A stretch of DNA of 64,000 nt from Pseudomonas promysalinigenes (GTDB taxonomy: Bacteria > Pseudomonadota > Gammaproteobacteria > Pseudomonadales > Pseudomonadaceae). The notes below the pieces were generated by a model. The model saw only the letters and a list, made by a program, of their open reading frames with translations. It was not told the origin of the DNA and did no database searches. The translations under genes and the position numbers were made by a program. The DNA lies in assembly GCF_014269025.2 (NCBI RefSeq), contig NZ_CP077094.1:3224001-3288000 (forward strand), given 5' to 3'. This document shows, one piece after another, positions 9,901 to 16,535 of this stretch (positions are counted from its first letter, which is position 1; each line of letters begins with the position of its first letter).

Positions 9901-11457
9901 CTGCTGGAGCCACCAGTGGTCAGTCCCGTCACTGAGCAAGCCATTGTCGAGCGTCGTCAGTGGCGAGGGCGGGTTGGGATCGACATACGGCGCCAGAGTA
10001 TTGAACCAGAGCCGCTGCTCACCTTCGTCATTGATCACAGGCTCCAGCCCGTCGACCCAGGCACTGCGGGTGAAGGCTCCCGCTACAAGCCTGGCGCCCG
10101 CCGCTGTGGCTGCATTGACTGCAACTGACTCAGCCACTGCGAGCATATGCCCCAGCGCTTCGTGCTGGTGGCCTTGCGACCAATCGGCAACGCCTTCGCA
10201 AACTTCACGCAGGGTGCTAATGACCATATCTGCCAACAACAGCTGACCCACTCCCGGCACAAAGAGCCCCGCCAGGTTCACCAGAGCAAGCCCAACCGAC
10301 TGCATGAGCGCGAGACGATCGCGGGACTGACGCGCATCGACATCGGCATTGGGCACTGCCAGAAACCTTGCATCCTCGCGTATACGCTCCAAATGTGCCG
10401 CCGCAAGGGTTTCGAACAACGCTCCGTCCACCCTTTGCAACGAAGGCGCAAGGTCTGGCTCATCATCGAGCAGACGCAAGTTCAGTGTGTGCATAAACGC
10501 CGCGCGATCCTGCAGCGCCACGCGCTGCAGGAGCTTGTGTCTTTTTACTGGCGACTCCATCCACACCAACAGCAGCGTGTTCACCGCCCCCCAGGTGGCG
10601 AAATGCCGAACCGGATTGTCCGGGTCGTCTGGCATAACCAGCAATATTCCGTTCACCGCCTTGACCTCGATCGGCACACTGACGCTGGGCAGCCAGCTGC
10701 CGCTGAGCTCCACTGCCAGCACACCATCGAGCACACTGTTAAGCATCTGCAGCGGGCCGCAACGTACGTCAGTGCTCACTGCATGACGGGGTGAGCGACC
10801 CTGTGCCAAGTCGCGCAATACCCTTAGCTCTTCAGACGGTATCAGCCTGCGGCTGGCGGCGATTTCGGTTCGCAAAGCCAGGGCCAGGCGTATATCGGTG
10901 GCCACTTCCCGCGCGAAGTTTTCAGTCAGCAGCTGCGCCAGATGCTGCTGATACTGGTGGCCCACATCCACAGAACGGCACAGCTCAACGACACCGTCGC
11001 TGTCTTTGCTCAAAACCTGCTCCGCAGCCCCGGCGGCCTGATCAGCCGGGTACACCAAGGCGGTCTCGCTGTAAAACGACTCGCCTGCCTGAAAGTTCTG
11101 CATCAGTTTTTGCAGGGCCGGCATGCGCACGAAGTAACTGTGGTCTACCGGCAATTGATCGGGTTTGAGGGTGAATTGACGACGCTCTTCCCGCCAGACC
11201 GCGCGCGCCAGGTCGATGTGCAACCCCATTGACCTGCCCAGTTGGGTCTCGAGCATGCGCTTTGCGAACGCGTCCAATGGCTGCAACCTTGCTAATACAG
11301 CGGCAATCTTTCGTTGGCTTGCCATGTGCAACTGGTAAGCCTGCCGTATATCGATGACTTGCTGTGCTGACAACGAACCAAGCCAGGCGCTCATGCGTTC
11401 AGCAAGAAACTGATCGGCCGCATGGGCCAGTTTCGCGGGGTGGGTGGCGATTGGCAT
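6943..11457 (-). CDS. Large LRR protein with NEL-type E3 ubiquitin ligase domain (1504 aa), copy 2
   Basis: Paralogue of the downstream gene with the same architecture. A toxin-like N-terminal region includes a hydrophobic segment near 385-415 (LVNLAGLFVPGVGQLLLAD) and the shared block WSQGHQHEAL. Leucine-rich repeats lie around 1020-1180 (LRWLNLGNN, LRTLDLSYNPLGATS, LEELNLRGTQ). The NEL domain carries Cys1304 in CMDSV. The distance from this cysteine to the C-terminus is exactly 200 residues in both copies, which supports homologous NEL domains. The start at 11457 (MPIATHPAKL) has AAGGG about 10 bases upstream and lies 65 bp downstream of the AraC gene's stop. By family knowledge an E3 ligase acting on eukaryotic host proteins; the delivery system is not in this window. 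Base composition resembles the flanks, so recent transfer is not obvious. Confidence 0.85.
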   Translation of the reverse strand: MPIATHPAKLAHAADQFLAERMSAWLGSLSAQQVIDIRQAYQLHMASQRKIAAVLARLQPLDAFAKRMLETQLGRSMGLHIDLARAVWREERRQFTLKPDQLPVDHSYFVRMPALQKLMQNFQAGESFYSETALVYPADQAAGAAEQVLSKDSDGVVELCRSVDVGHQYQQHLAQLLTENFAREVATDIRLALALRTEIAASRRLIPSEELRVLRDLAQGRSPRHAVSTDVRCGPLQMLNSVLDGVLAVELSGSWLPSVSVPIEVKAVNGILLVMPDDPDNPVRHFATWGAVNTLLLVWMESPVKRHKLLQRVALQDRAAFMHTLNLRLLDDEPDLAPSLQRVDGALFETLAAAHLERIREDARFLAVPNADVDARQSRDRLALMQSVGLALVNLAGLFVPGVGQLLLADMVISTLREVCEGVADWSQGHQHEALGHMLAVAESVAVNAATAAGARLVAGAFTRSAWVDGLEPVINDEGEQRLWFNTLAPYVDPNPPSPLTTLDNGLLSDGTDHWWLQQGVYYRVRANSDQGPWRLLDARDPQAFGPALEFNGERAWRLTYERPLEWQGQALLLGRLWPPAQAFTDERAAQVMAVAGVDEALLRGLLVENRPLPVALRDTLERFAVDARVEHFLGAVASGAADTDAELWQWCVDHLGIQTLDLRAQSDTIVQQADELRERLFEHFANVYWADDPQRALLQRDFPGLPDAYAVSLLRHLSNEQRVAMRTGLRIPLAVAKQARQLLQVAQLTRMREGLYLRCSYRADQVRLVFALLSQAGRWPATQPLALHERSATGRLLASLHQPALAKPYPILVRAAGKFRLFGPTQAPLHGATGEPGELLELLLSCLSGADKARLGWAGADGAAKLRKALQGWLPRQREDMLRLLGMPDAGAPSNPVRRLPDGRVGYLLSGRMTGGGAAQNLLQSRIRALYPGFNEAEVQIYLELLLERPGSAYSNLLLQERQYRMLEQALAQWVSRARGDTASALRRQAALQLQRSWQLIGERIIDQWDVPQGLTLSLHDIPLRSLPHLPANTDFGHVAHLTLMGLSLDELPDGFLRCFTQLRWLNLGNNVLTSIPNDLAHLGQLRNLRLAGNQISVTVAGARALASLTRLRTLDLSYNPLGATSVQLQTMLRLEELNLRGTQLLALPEDLQQCAQLIVADLRDNHITGVSDAVLAAPERWRRTLLLEGNPLPEAISQRVGPPMRAIEAGAGTPPPTASTRGLWLEDSDEQYQARSALWDALNVEPGSQDFFQLLDALTGTQDFERVPADLRRRVWVVLEQAAGDTSLRDDLFSLAAHPRTCMDSVASCFSRLEVQVYVAQALRESPPQAGRLARLELARRLFRLDQVETLAREDMQVRRTQGQDVDEVEMSLAYRIGLARVLDLPGQPRTMHFPALSGVNQHHLDTAAMAVRHAETTDALARYVSQRDFWLDSLRSSHGQLFSEVEAPFWSQLEALDNSPSSSGDYLLAANRLADERQAAVKELALRLTREALAELPDPAS

Positions 11458-11522
11458 GCAGGTAACCCTTGGGTGGGAAACGTGCAAAGATGCGCGCCAC
11501 GCCAAGCGCCGGGCAGGGGGAA

Positions 11523-12545
11523 TCAATGACTGGTCTGTCGAGCCTGAATCAAGGCCCGATAGTGCCCAGGGTTGCAGCCAAACCACTTGCGAAACGCTTT
11601 GTAGAACGAACTGCTGTCGGCAAAGCCCAGACGCTCGGCGATTTCGCCCATTGCCACATCGTCCCCGCTCAACCAGGCGATCGCCAACTCACGGCGCACG
11701 CTGTCTTTCAAGCCTTGGTAGGTCTGGCCCTCTTCGGCCAAACGGCGGCGCAAGGTCGAGACTGACAGGCACAGCTGCCGTGCAAGTTGGTCGGCATCGG
11801 GCCATTGCCCGGGTGCCAATTGCAACAGGTCGGTACGGATACGCCGCCCGAGGCTAGACGGGTCACGGTACTTGACCAGAATGTTGCCGGGAATTTCGGC
11901 CAGAAAGCGCTGCAGCTCTTGCTCAGTGCGCCGCAGTGGCAATTGCAGGCACTCTGAAGGAATAATCATGCGCGTGCGCGGGCGCATGAACTGAAGGTTT
12001 TCGGAGAACATGACTCGGTAATCATCGCAAAATGGCGGCTCGGCGCAGCGCAGATCGATAGCCAGAATCGGAATACGCCGCCCCGCAAGCCAGCACGCCA
12101 CGCCATGCACGATCATCCAGAAAGTGAAATAGGTGAAGGCCCGACGGGGTTCTTCACGTGGCTCATTGATCACGATTTCGGCCAGGCCCTGCTGGCGTAC
12201 CAAGCCAGGCTGCATGTCCTGCAGCATCAGCGAAAGAAACGTCAGTGCGGTCTCAATGCCAGCCCCGAGGGTTGGTTGCCCCATACTGGCGCGGCACATG
12301 AACGCTAGGCTGCCGCTGCGCAGGCCTCGCGGGTCCATGGCGAAGAACTCATCGTTGCAGCGGCGCGCCAGCAAGCGCCATAGGCGGGCATAGGACTCGG
12401 CACTGACCCGTGCCTGGGGCTGGTGAAGGTGTTCGAAGGCAATGCCGGCCCCGGCCAGCAGGCTGGCGTCAGGCTCTGCGGCGGGGCAGGTCTGCAGCAA
12501 GGCTTCACGCACCAACTGCATGGAAATGGTGTCTTTGTCGCTCAT
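11523..12545 (-). CDS. AraC-family transcriptional regulator (340 aa)
   Basis: Transcription factor with an N-terminal ligand-binding region of the Arabinose_bd type and a C-terminal AraC helix-turn-helix pair. The second helix-turn-helix region reads MGEIAERLGFADSSSFYKAF, close to the AraC consensus, and the first is LARQLCLSVSTLRRRLAEE. The start at 12545 (MSDKDTIS) has AGGA 8 bases upstream; the longer frame adds ten unlikely residues. Its 3' end lies 65 bp from the NEL gene cluster. Regulators of this type often sit beside acyl-CoA synthetase/dehydrogenase genes, so its target may be the operon at 1-2240, now separated by the toxin genes. That is inference; control of the toxins is the alternative. 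Confidence 0.85.
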   Translation of the reverse strand: MSDKDTISMQLVREALLQTCPAAEPDASLLAGAGIAFEHLHQPQARVSAESYARLWRLLARRCNDEFFAMDPRGLRSGSLAFMCRASMGQPTLGAGIETALTFLSLMLQDMQPGLVRQQGLAEIVINEPREEPRRAFTYFTFWMIVHGVACWLAGRRIPILAIDLRCAEPPFCDDYRVMFSENLQFMRPRTRMIIPSECLQLPLRRTEQELQRFLAEIPGNILVKYRDPSSLGRRIRTDLLQLAPGQWPDADQLARQLCLSVSTLRRRLAEEGQTYQGLKDSVRRELAIAWLSGDDVAMGEIAERLGFADSSSFYKAFRKWFGCNPGHYRALIQARQTSH

Positions 12546-12602
12546 CGACGTTCCTGTCGGCGGGTTGCCGGCCATCTTAGGCCGCCTCAGGCAAAACAGC
12601 CA

Positions 12603-13469
12603 TCACTGCGCTGCCAAGCCCAGAAACGCTTGGATCAAGCGCAATTCGCTGCGCCGTTGCAGGCACCCGAGCCAGTGCTGGCTGACCAGCCCCTCACCGG
12701 CCAATGGCCGCGCTACCACCCTTGGATCGTTGGCCACCTCGGTGGAAGAAACCACCCCAACACCCAGCTCGGCTGCCACCGCTTCGGTAACCGCTTCCCG
12801 GCTGTCCAGTTCCAGCAACACCCTTGGCTGCACGCCCGCCTGCAGGCACGCCTTATCAAAGGTACGGCGCGTGGTTGAGCCGGGTTCGCGCAGCACCATG
12901 ATCTGCTGATGCAGCGCGGCCAGCGGCACGTCGCCTTTAGCGCTGGCCCAGGGATGCCCGGCGGGCACCAACACACACACGCGCGATTGGCAGAGCGGCT
13001 GCAAATAAAGCCCCTTGCGAGGCGCTATCTCGGTCAGCACCGCCACGTCGGCATGCTCGGACAGCAATGCCGCCAGTGTCTGCTGAGCGTTGCCAAGGCG
13101 CAGATTCACCGTGATGCCAGGGTAGCGTTCGCGCAACTGCGCCAGCATGGGCATGACCCGATGTGGGCCATCGGCAGCCACTTCCAAGCGTCCGGTCAGT
13201 AATTGTCGGTTGGCCTCAAGCATGGCCTGGGCTTGCTCTGCCAAGCCGAACATGGCGCGAGTGATGGCGGCCAGGCGGATGCCCTCTTCGGTCAACTCCA
13301 CCCGACGTGCAGTGCGTCGCAACAGGGTGACCTGGTAGTGCTCCTCCAGGGCTTTGACATGACCGGTGACCGCCGGCTGACTGATGAACAGCCGCTCTGC
13401 CGCGCGGGTAAAGCTGCCCTCACGGGCAACCGCATCGAAGGCACGCAACTGGAACAGGTTCATACTCAT
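12603..13469 (-). CDS. LysR-family regulator of 2-aminoethylphosphonate catabolism (288 aa)
   Basis: LysR-type regulator with the N-terminal winged helix (FTRAAERLFISQPAVTGHVK) and an effector-binding domain. It is divergent from phnW and phnX with 107 bp between, the standard arrangement of the 2-aminoethylphosphonate-associated LysR regulators, so it probably activates phnWX in response to the phosphonate or a related metabolite. Two close ATG codons (13469 and 13463) are possible starts and neither ribosome binding site decides. A candidate LysR box lies at 13479-13493. The role is inferred from context plus family. Confidence 0.85.
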   Translation of the reverse strand: MSMNLFQLRAFDAVAREGSFTRAAERLFISQPAVTGHVKALEEHYQVTLLRRTARRVELTEEGIRLAAITRAMFGLAEQAQAMLEANRQLLTGRLEVAADGPHRVMPMLAQLRERYPGITVNLRLGNAQQTLAALLSEHADVAVLTEIAPRKGLYLQPLCQSRVCVLVPAGHPWASAKGDVPLAALHQQIMVLREPGSTTRRTFDKACLQAGVQPRVLLELDSREAVTEAVAAELGVGVVSSTEVANDPRVVARPLAGEGLVSQHWLGCLQRRSELRLIQAFLGLAAQ

Positions 13470-13478
13470 CGGCCTGAC

Positions 13479-13493
13479 TTATAGCTGGGATAA
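13479..13493. promoter_or_regulatory. Candidate LysR operator between the regulator and phnW
   Basis: TTAT-N7-ATAA, a T-N11-A dyad of the kind bound by LysR-type proteins, lies 10 bp upstream of the lysR start and 84 bp upstream of phnW. A position next to its own start fits autorepression. Only the motif and location are seen. Confidence 0.4.
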
Positions 13494-13576
13494 CAACAAG
13501 CAATTTGATTGATACAAGCCTGGATTGCAACCTAGCCACCCATCGTTACTGCCCAGCGCCCGCGAGGAATAACGCA

Positions 13577-14683
13577 ATGCGCAATGCCCCAGTTCTTCTG
13601 ACTCCAGGCCCCCTTACCACATCGATGCGCACCCGCCAGGCCATGCTGGTGGATTGGGGATCTTGGGATCGCGACTTCAACCAACTGACGGCCAATGTCT
13701 GCGAGCAACTGCTCGCAATTGTCGGCGCCAGCGCCAGCCATCACTGCGTGCCTCTGCAAGGCAGTGGCACCTTCGCGGTGGAGGCTGCTATCGGCACGCT
13801 GGTACCGCGCGACGGTAAAGTGCTGGTGCTGATCAACGGCGCCTATGGCCAGCGACTGGCCAAGATCTGCCAGGTGCTGGGCCGCAGCTACAGTGTTTTC
13901 GAAACCAGCGAGGATCAGCCGACCACAGCTGCCGATGTCCAGCGCCTGCTGGCTGGCGACCCGGCGGTAAGCCACGTGGCCTTGATCCACTGCGAGACCA
14001 GTACAGGCATTCTCAACCCGCTGGCCGACATAGCCCAGGTGGTCCAGCGCCACGGCAAGCGCCTGATCATCGACGCCATGAGCTCGTTCGGCGCGCTACC
14101 GATCGACGCCCGCGAAATTCCATTCGAAGCACTCATCGCGGCCTCCGGAAAGTGCCTGGAAGGCGTGCCTGGCATGGGTTTCGTATTTGCCGAGAAAAAC
14201 GCTTTGGCTGGCGCCCAAGGCAATGCTCACTCGCTCGCCATGGACCTGCATGACCAGCACGCTTACATGGCCAAGACCGGCCAGTGGCGCTTTACCCCGC
14301 CCACCCATGTGGTCGCCGCCCTCTATGAGGCGTTGCAGCAGTACCACGAAGAAGGTGGCCTACCAGCACGCCACCAGCGCTACGCCGAGAACTGCAAGAC
14401 CCTGCTCCAAGGCATGGCCGCCATTGGCCTGCGCACCTTCCTGCCCGCCAACATCCAGGCACCGATCATTGTCACCTTCCATGCTCCCCGCGATCCCTGC
14501 TACCAGTTCAAAGACTTCTACGAGCGAGTCAAAGCCAAAGGTTTCATCCTTTACCCGGGCAAGTTGACCCAGGTCGAAACCTTCCGCGTCGGTTGCATCG
14601 GTGTGGTCGGTGCCGATGGCATGCAGGCGGCGGTAAATGCCGTGGCCGATGCACTGCGGGAACTGCAAGTGCAGGACATCTGA
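13577..14683 (+). CDS. phnW: 2-aminoethylphosphonate:pyruvate aminotransferase
   Basis: PLP-dependent class V aminotransferase (EC 2.6.1.37) that converts 2-aminoethylphosphonate plus pyruvate to phosphonoacetaldehyde plus alanine in the cytoplasm. The 368-residue length is typical. The opening [15 protein letters not shown], the [10 protein letters not shown] block and the PLP lysine Lys192 in [11 protein letters not shown] all fit; Lys194 is the equivalent in the Salmonella enzyme. The start at 13577 follows GAGGAA about 8 bases upstream; the longer frame is unlikely. phnX follows after 31 bp, giving a two-gene operon that releases phosphate and acetaldehyde from 2-aminoethylphosphonate. 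The LysR gene is divergent. Confidence 0.96.
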   Translation: MRNAPVLLTPGPLTTSMRTRQAMLVDWGSWDRDFNQLTANVCEQLLAIVGASASHHCVPLQGSGTFAVEAAIGTLVPRDGKVLVLINGAYGQRLAKICQVLGRSYSVFETSEDQPTTAADVQRLLAGDPAVSHVALIHCETSTGILNPLADIAQVVQRHGKRLIIDAMSSFGALPIDAREIPFEALIAASGKCLEGVPGMGFVFAEKNALAGAQGNAHSLAMDLHDQHAYMAKTGQWRFTPPTHVVAALYEALQQYHEEGGLPARHQRYAENCKTLLQGMAAIGLRTFLPANIQAPIIVTFHAPRDPCYQFKDFYERVKAKGFILYPGKLTQVETFRVGCIGVVGADGMQAAVNAVADALRELQVQDI

Positions 14684-14714
14684 CCCTCGCCCCTCAATTC
14701 AGGAATTAGCGCTG

Positions 14715-15542
14715 ATGAACTACAGCCACCCTACCCAGCTGCAAGCCGCCATCCTCGACTGGGCCGGCACCGTGGTCGACTTCGGCTCGTTCGCCCCCAC
14801 CCAGATCTTCGTCGAAGCCTTCGCCGAGTTCGACGTGCAGGTGTCCGTCGAGCAAGCGAGGGGCCCTATGGGCATGGGCAAATGGGACCACATTCGTACC
14901 CTGTGTGACCTGCCTGACATCGCCGAGCGCTACCGCCAGGTGTTCGGCCGCACCCCGACCGACGATGACGTGACTGCCATCTACAATCGCTTCATGCCGC
15001 TGCAGATAGAAAAGATCGCCATGCATTCGGCGTTGATACCTGGGGCGCTGCACACCCTGACCCGACTGCGCCAGAGCGGCTTGAAGATCGGCTCGTGCTC
15101 GGGCTATCCGAAGGTTGTCATGGACAAGGTGGTGGAGCTTGCAGCGCAAAACGGCTACGTCGCCGACCACGTGGTGGCCACCGACGAAACGCCCAATGGC
15201 CGGCCATGGCCGGCCCAGGCACTGGCCAACGTAATAGCGCTAGGCGTAGAGGATGTGGCGGCGTGCGTAAAAGTCGACGATACCGTACCAGGTATCCTCG
15301 AGGGTCGGCGCGCTGGGATGTGGACCGTAGCGCTGGTGTGCTCGGGCAATGCCCTTGGGCTGAGCTGGGAAGGCTACCGGGCGCTGAACGCGCTAGAGCT
15401 CGACAGCGAGCGCAAGCGCATTCACGAGCTGTTTGCGGGGTCCCGGCCGCACTACCTGATCGACACCATCAATGAACTACCCGAGGTGATCGCCGACATC
15501 AATCGACGACTGGCCGAAGGCGTAATGCCCCAGTCCTGCTGA
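14715..15542 (+). CDS. phnX: Phosphonoacetaldehyde hydrolase (phosphonatase)
   Basis: HAD-superfamily enzyme (EC 3.11.1.1) that cleaves phosphonoacetaldehyde to acetaldehyde and phosphate. The HAD nucleophile is Asp15 in LDWAGTVVD and the Schiff-base lysine is Lys56 in GMGKWDH. The 41-residue spacing equals that between Asp12 and Lys53 of the Bacillus cereus enzyme. Length 275 aa is standard. AGGAA precedes the start at 14715. It is the second step after PhnW, from the gene 31 bp upstream. A 10-bp stem follows the stop codon (15552-15587). Confidence 0.96.
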   Translation: MNYSHPTQLQAAILDWAGTVVDFGSFAPTQIFVEAFAEFDVQVSVEQARGPMGMGKWDHIRTLCDLPDIAERYRQVFGRTPTDDDVTAIYNRFMPLQIEKIAMHSALIPGALHTLTRLRQSGLKIGSCSGYPKVVMDKVVELAAQNGYVADHVVATDETPNGRPWPAQALANVIALGVEDVAACVKVDDTVPGILEGRRAGMWTVALVCSGNALGLSWEGYRALNALELDSERKRIHELFAGSRPHYLIDTINELPEVIADINRRLAEGVMPQSC

Positions 15543-15551
15543 ACTGCCGAT

Positions 15552-15587
15552 ATGGCGCATTCGCACGTAGCCACGGCAATGCGCCAT
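15552..15587 (+). terminator. Stem-loop downstream of phnX
   Basis: ATGGCGCATT and AATGCGCCAT form a perfect 10-bp stem around a 16-base loop just after phnX and before the convergent chrR gene. There is no T-run, so it may be a weak or bidirectional terminator or only an mRNA-stabilising hairpin. Confidence 0.45.
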
Positions 15588-15599
15588 AACGATGACGGT

Positions 15600-16160
15600 T
15601 CAGACAGATCTGTTCAGCTTCACCCAGGTAGCGAACTTGTCGATGAAGCCTTGGAGGAACGGCCGGGTCTTGTCATTGAGCTTGCCTGCGTCGTCGAACA
15701 AGGTTGCGGCACCGCCAATGTACGCTTCGGGCATTTGCATGCACGGCATGTCGAGAAACACCAGTGTCTGGCGCACCGCATGGTTGGCACCGAAACCGCC
15801 GATGGCGCCGGGCGACACGCTAGCCACCGCCGTTGGCTTACCGCCCCAAGCACTCTGACCATAAGGCCGCGAGCCTACGTCGATGGCATTTTTCAGGCAG
15901 CCGGGCATGGAGCGGTTGTACTCCGGGGTGACGAACAACACCGCATCGCTACGGCGAATTTCGTCGCGAAAACGCTTCCACGGCTCTGGCGCGCCCTGGG
16001 CCTCGACATCCTCGTTGTACAGCGGCAAGTCTGCGATTTCGACGATCTTCAAGGCGAGGCTGGACGGCGCCAGCTCCGAAAGTGCGTGGGCCACCTTGCG
16101 GTTATAGGAGTCCTTTCTCAAGCTGCCAACCACAACCGCTACCGAATATACCTGGCTCAT
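15600..16160 (-). CDS. chrR: NAD(P)H-dependent FMN reductase, ChrR type
   Basis: Soluble flavodoxin-fold flavoenzyme (186 aa) that reduces quinones and chromate using NAD(P)H. The FMN phosphate loop is GSLRKDSYNRK near the N-terminus, and the conserved TPEYNRSMPGCLKNAIDVGS block binds the isoalloxazine. The sequence matches what I recall of P. putida ChrR in length and nearly all along, including the C-terminal WVKLNR. The start at 16160 (MSQVYSVAV) has GGATGG 8 bases upstream; the ATG four codons earlier is too close to any ribosome binding site. It is divergent from the small gene at 16317. Confidence 0.93.
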   Translation of the reverse strand: MSQVYSVAVVVGSLRKDSYNRKVAHALSELAPSSLALKIVEIADLPLYNEDVEAQGAPEPWKRFRDEIRRSDAVLFVTPEYNRSMPGCLKNAIDVGSRPYGQSAWGGKPTAVASVSPGAIGGFGANHAVRQTLVFLDMPCMQMPEAYIGGAATLFDDAGKLNDKTRPFLQGFIDKFATWVKLNRSV

Positions 16161-16250
16161 TGCATGATCCATCCTGTGCTGGGAAAAGGAACGTGAATAG
16201 TTATAGATGACCGTTTTCGATCGCCCGAGTTTTTTTCCAACCTGCGAAAA

Positions 16251-16282
16251 CTTCCTGCCACTCTCAATGGTCTATCAGGAAG
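16251..16282. repeat. Short inverted repeat in the chrR / 16317 divergent region
   Basis: CTTCCTG (16251-16257) and CAGGAAG (16276-16282) are perfect arms 18 bases apart in the 156-bp divergent region. It may be an operator for either gene. A T-rich run lies just upstream. No clear sigma-70 promoter was found here. Confidence 0.3.
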
Positions 16283-16316
16283 ACATTTCGTACGCAATTC
16301 AGAGGTTTCCCCACAA

Positions 16317-16535
16317 ATGGCAGCAGTAATGGTCGGCCAATTCCACGCCCGTGATGCCGAAGGCCGTGTCTATCCGGTCCACGAGTTCCAGGAGTCCACC
16401 CTCCAGGCCGACGGCAGCGTGATTGGCGCCCCGATCACCACCTATCGCCTGGCTATTGGCGATCGCGTCAACCACCTGGGTGAGAATCGCTTCGAACTTG
16501 CCCAGAGCGGCGTTGAGATCATTCGCATTCCTTGA
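16317..16535 (+). CDS. Small protein of unknown function (72 aa)
   Basis: I do not recognise a family. The product is 72 residues, mixed charged and polar, with no signal peptide or membrane segment (FHARDAEGRVYPVHEF near the N-terminus, ending GVEIIRIP). AGAGG lies about 10 bases upstream of the ATG, and a second ATG four codons on is possible. The composition looks like a small beta-rich soluble protein. Its last 17 bases overlap the end of the convergent decarboxylase gene. The coding call rests on the ribosome binding site, codon usage and position. Confidence 0.65.
   Translation: MAAVMVGQFHARDAEGRVYPVHEFQESTLQADGSVIGAPITTYRLAIGDRVNHLGENRFELAQSGVEIIRIP

Noticed and set aside
2363..11457. 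Recently acquired island with mobile elements
   Set aside because: No integrase, transposase, tRNA or direct repeat borders were found, and base use looks like the flanks.
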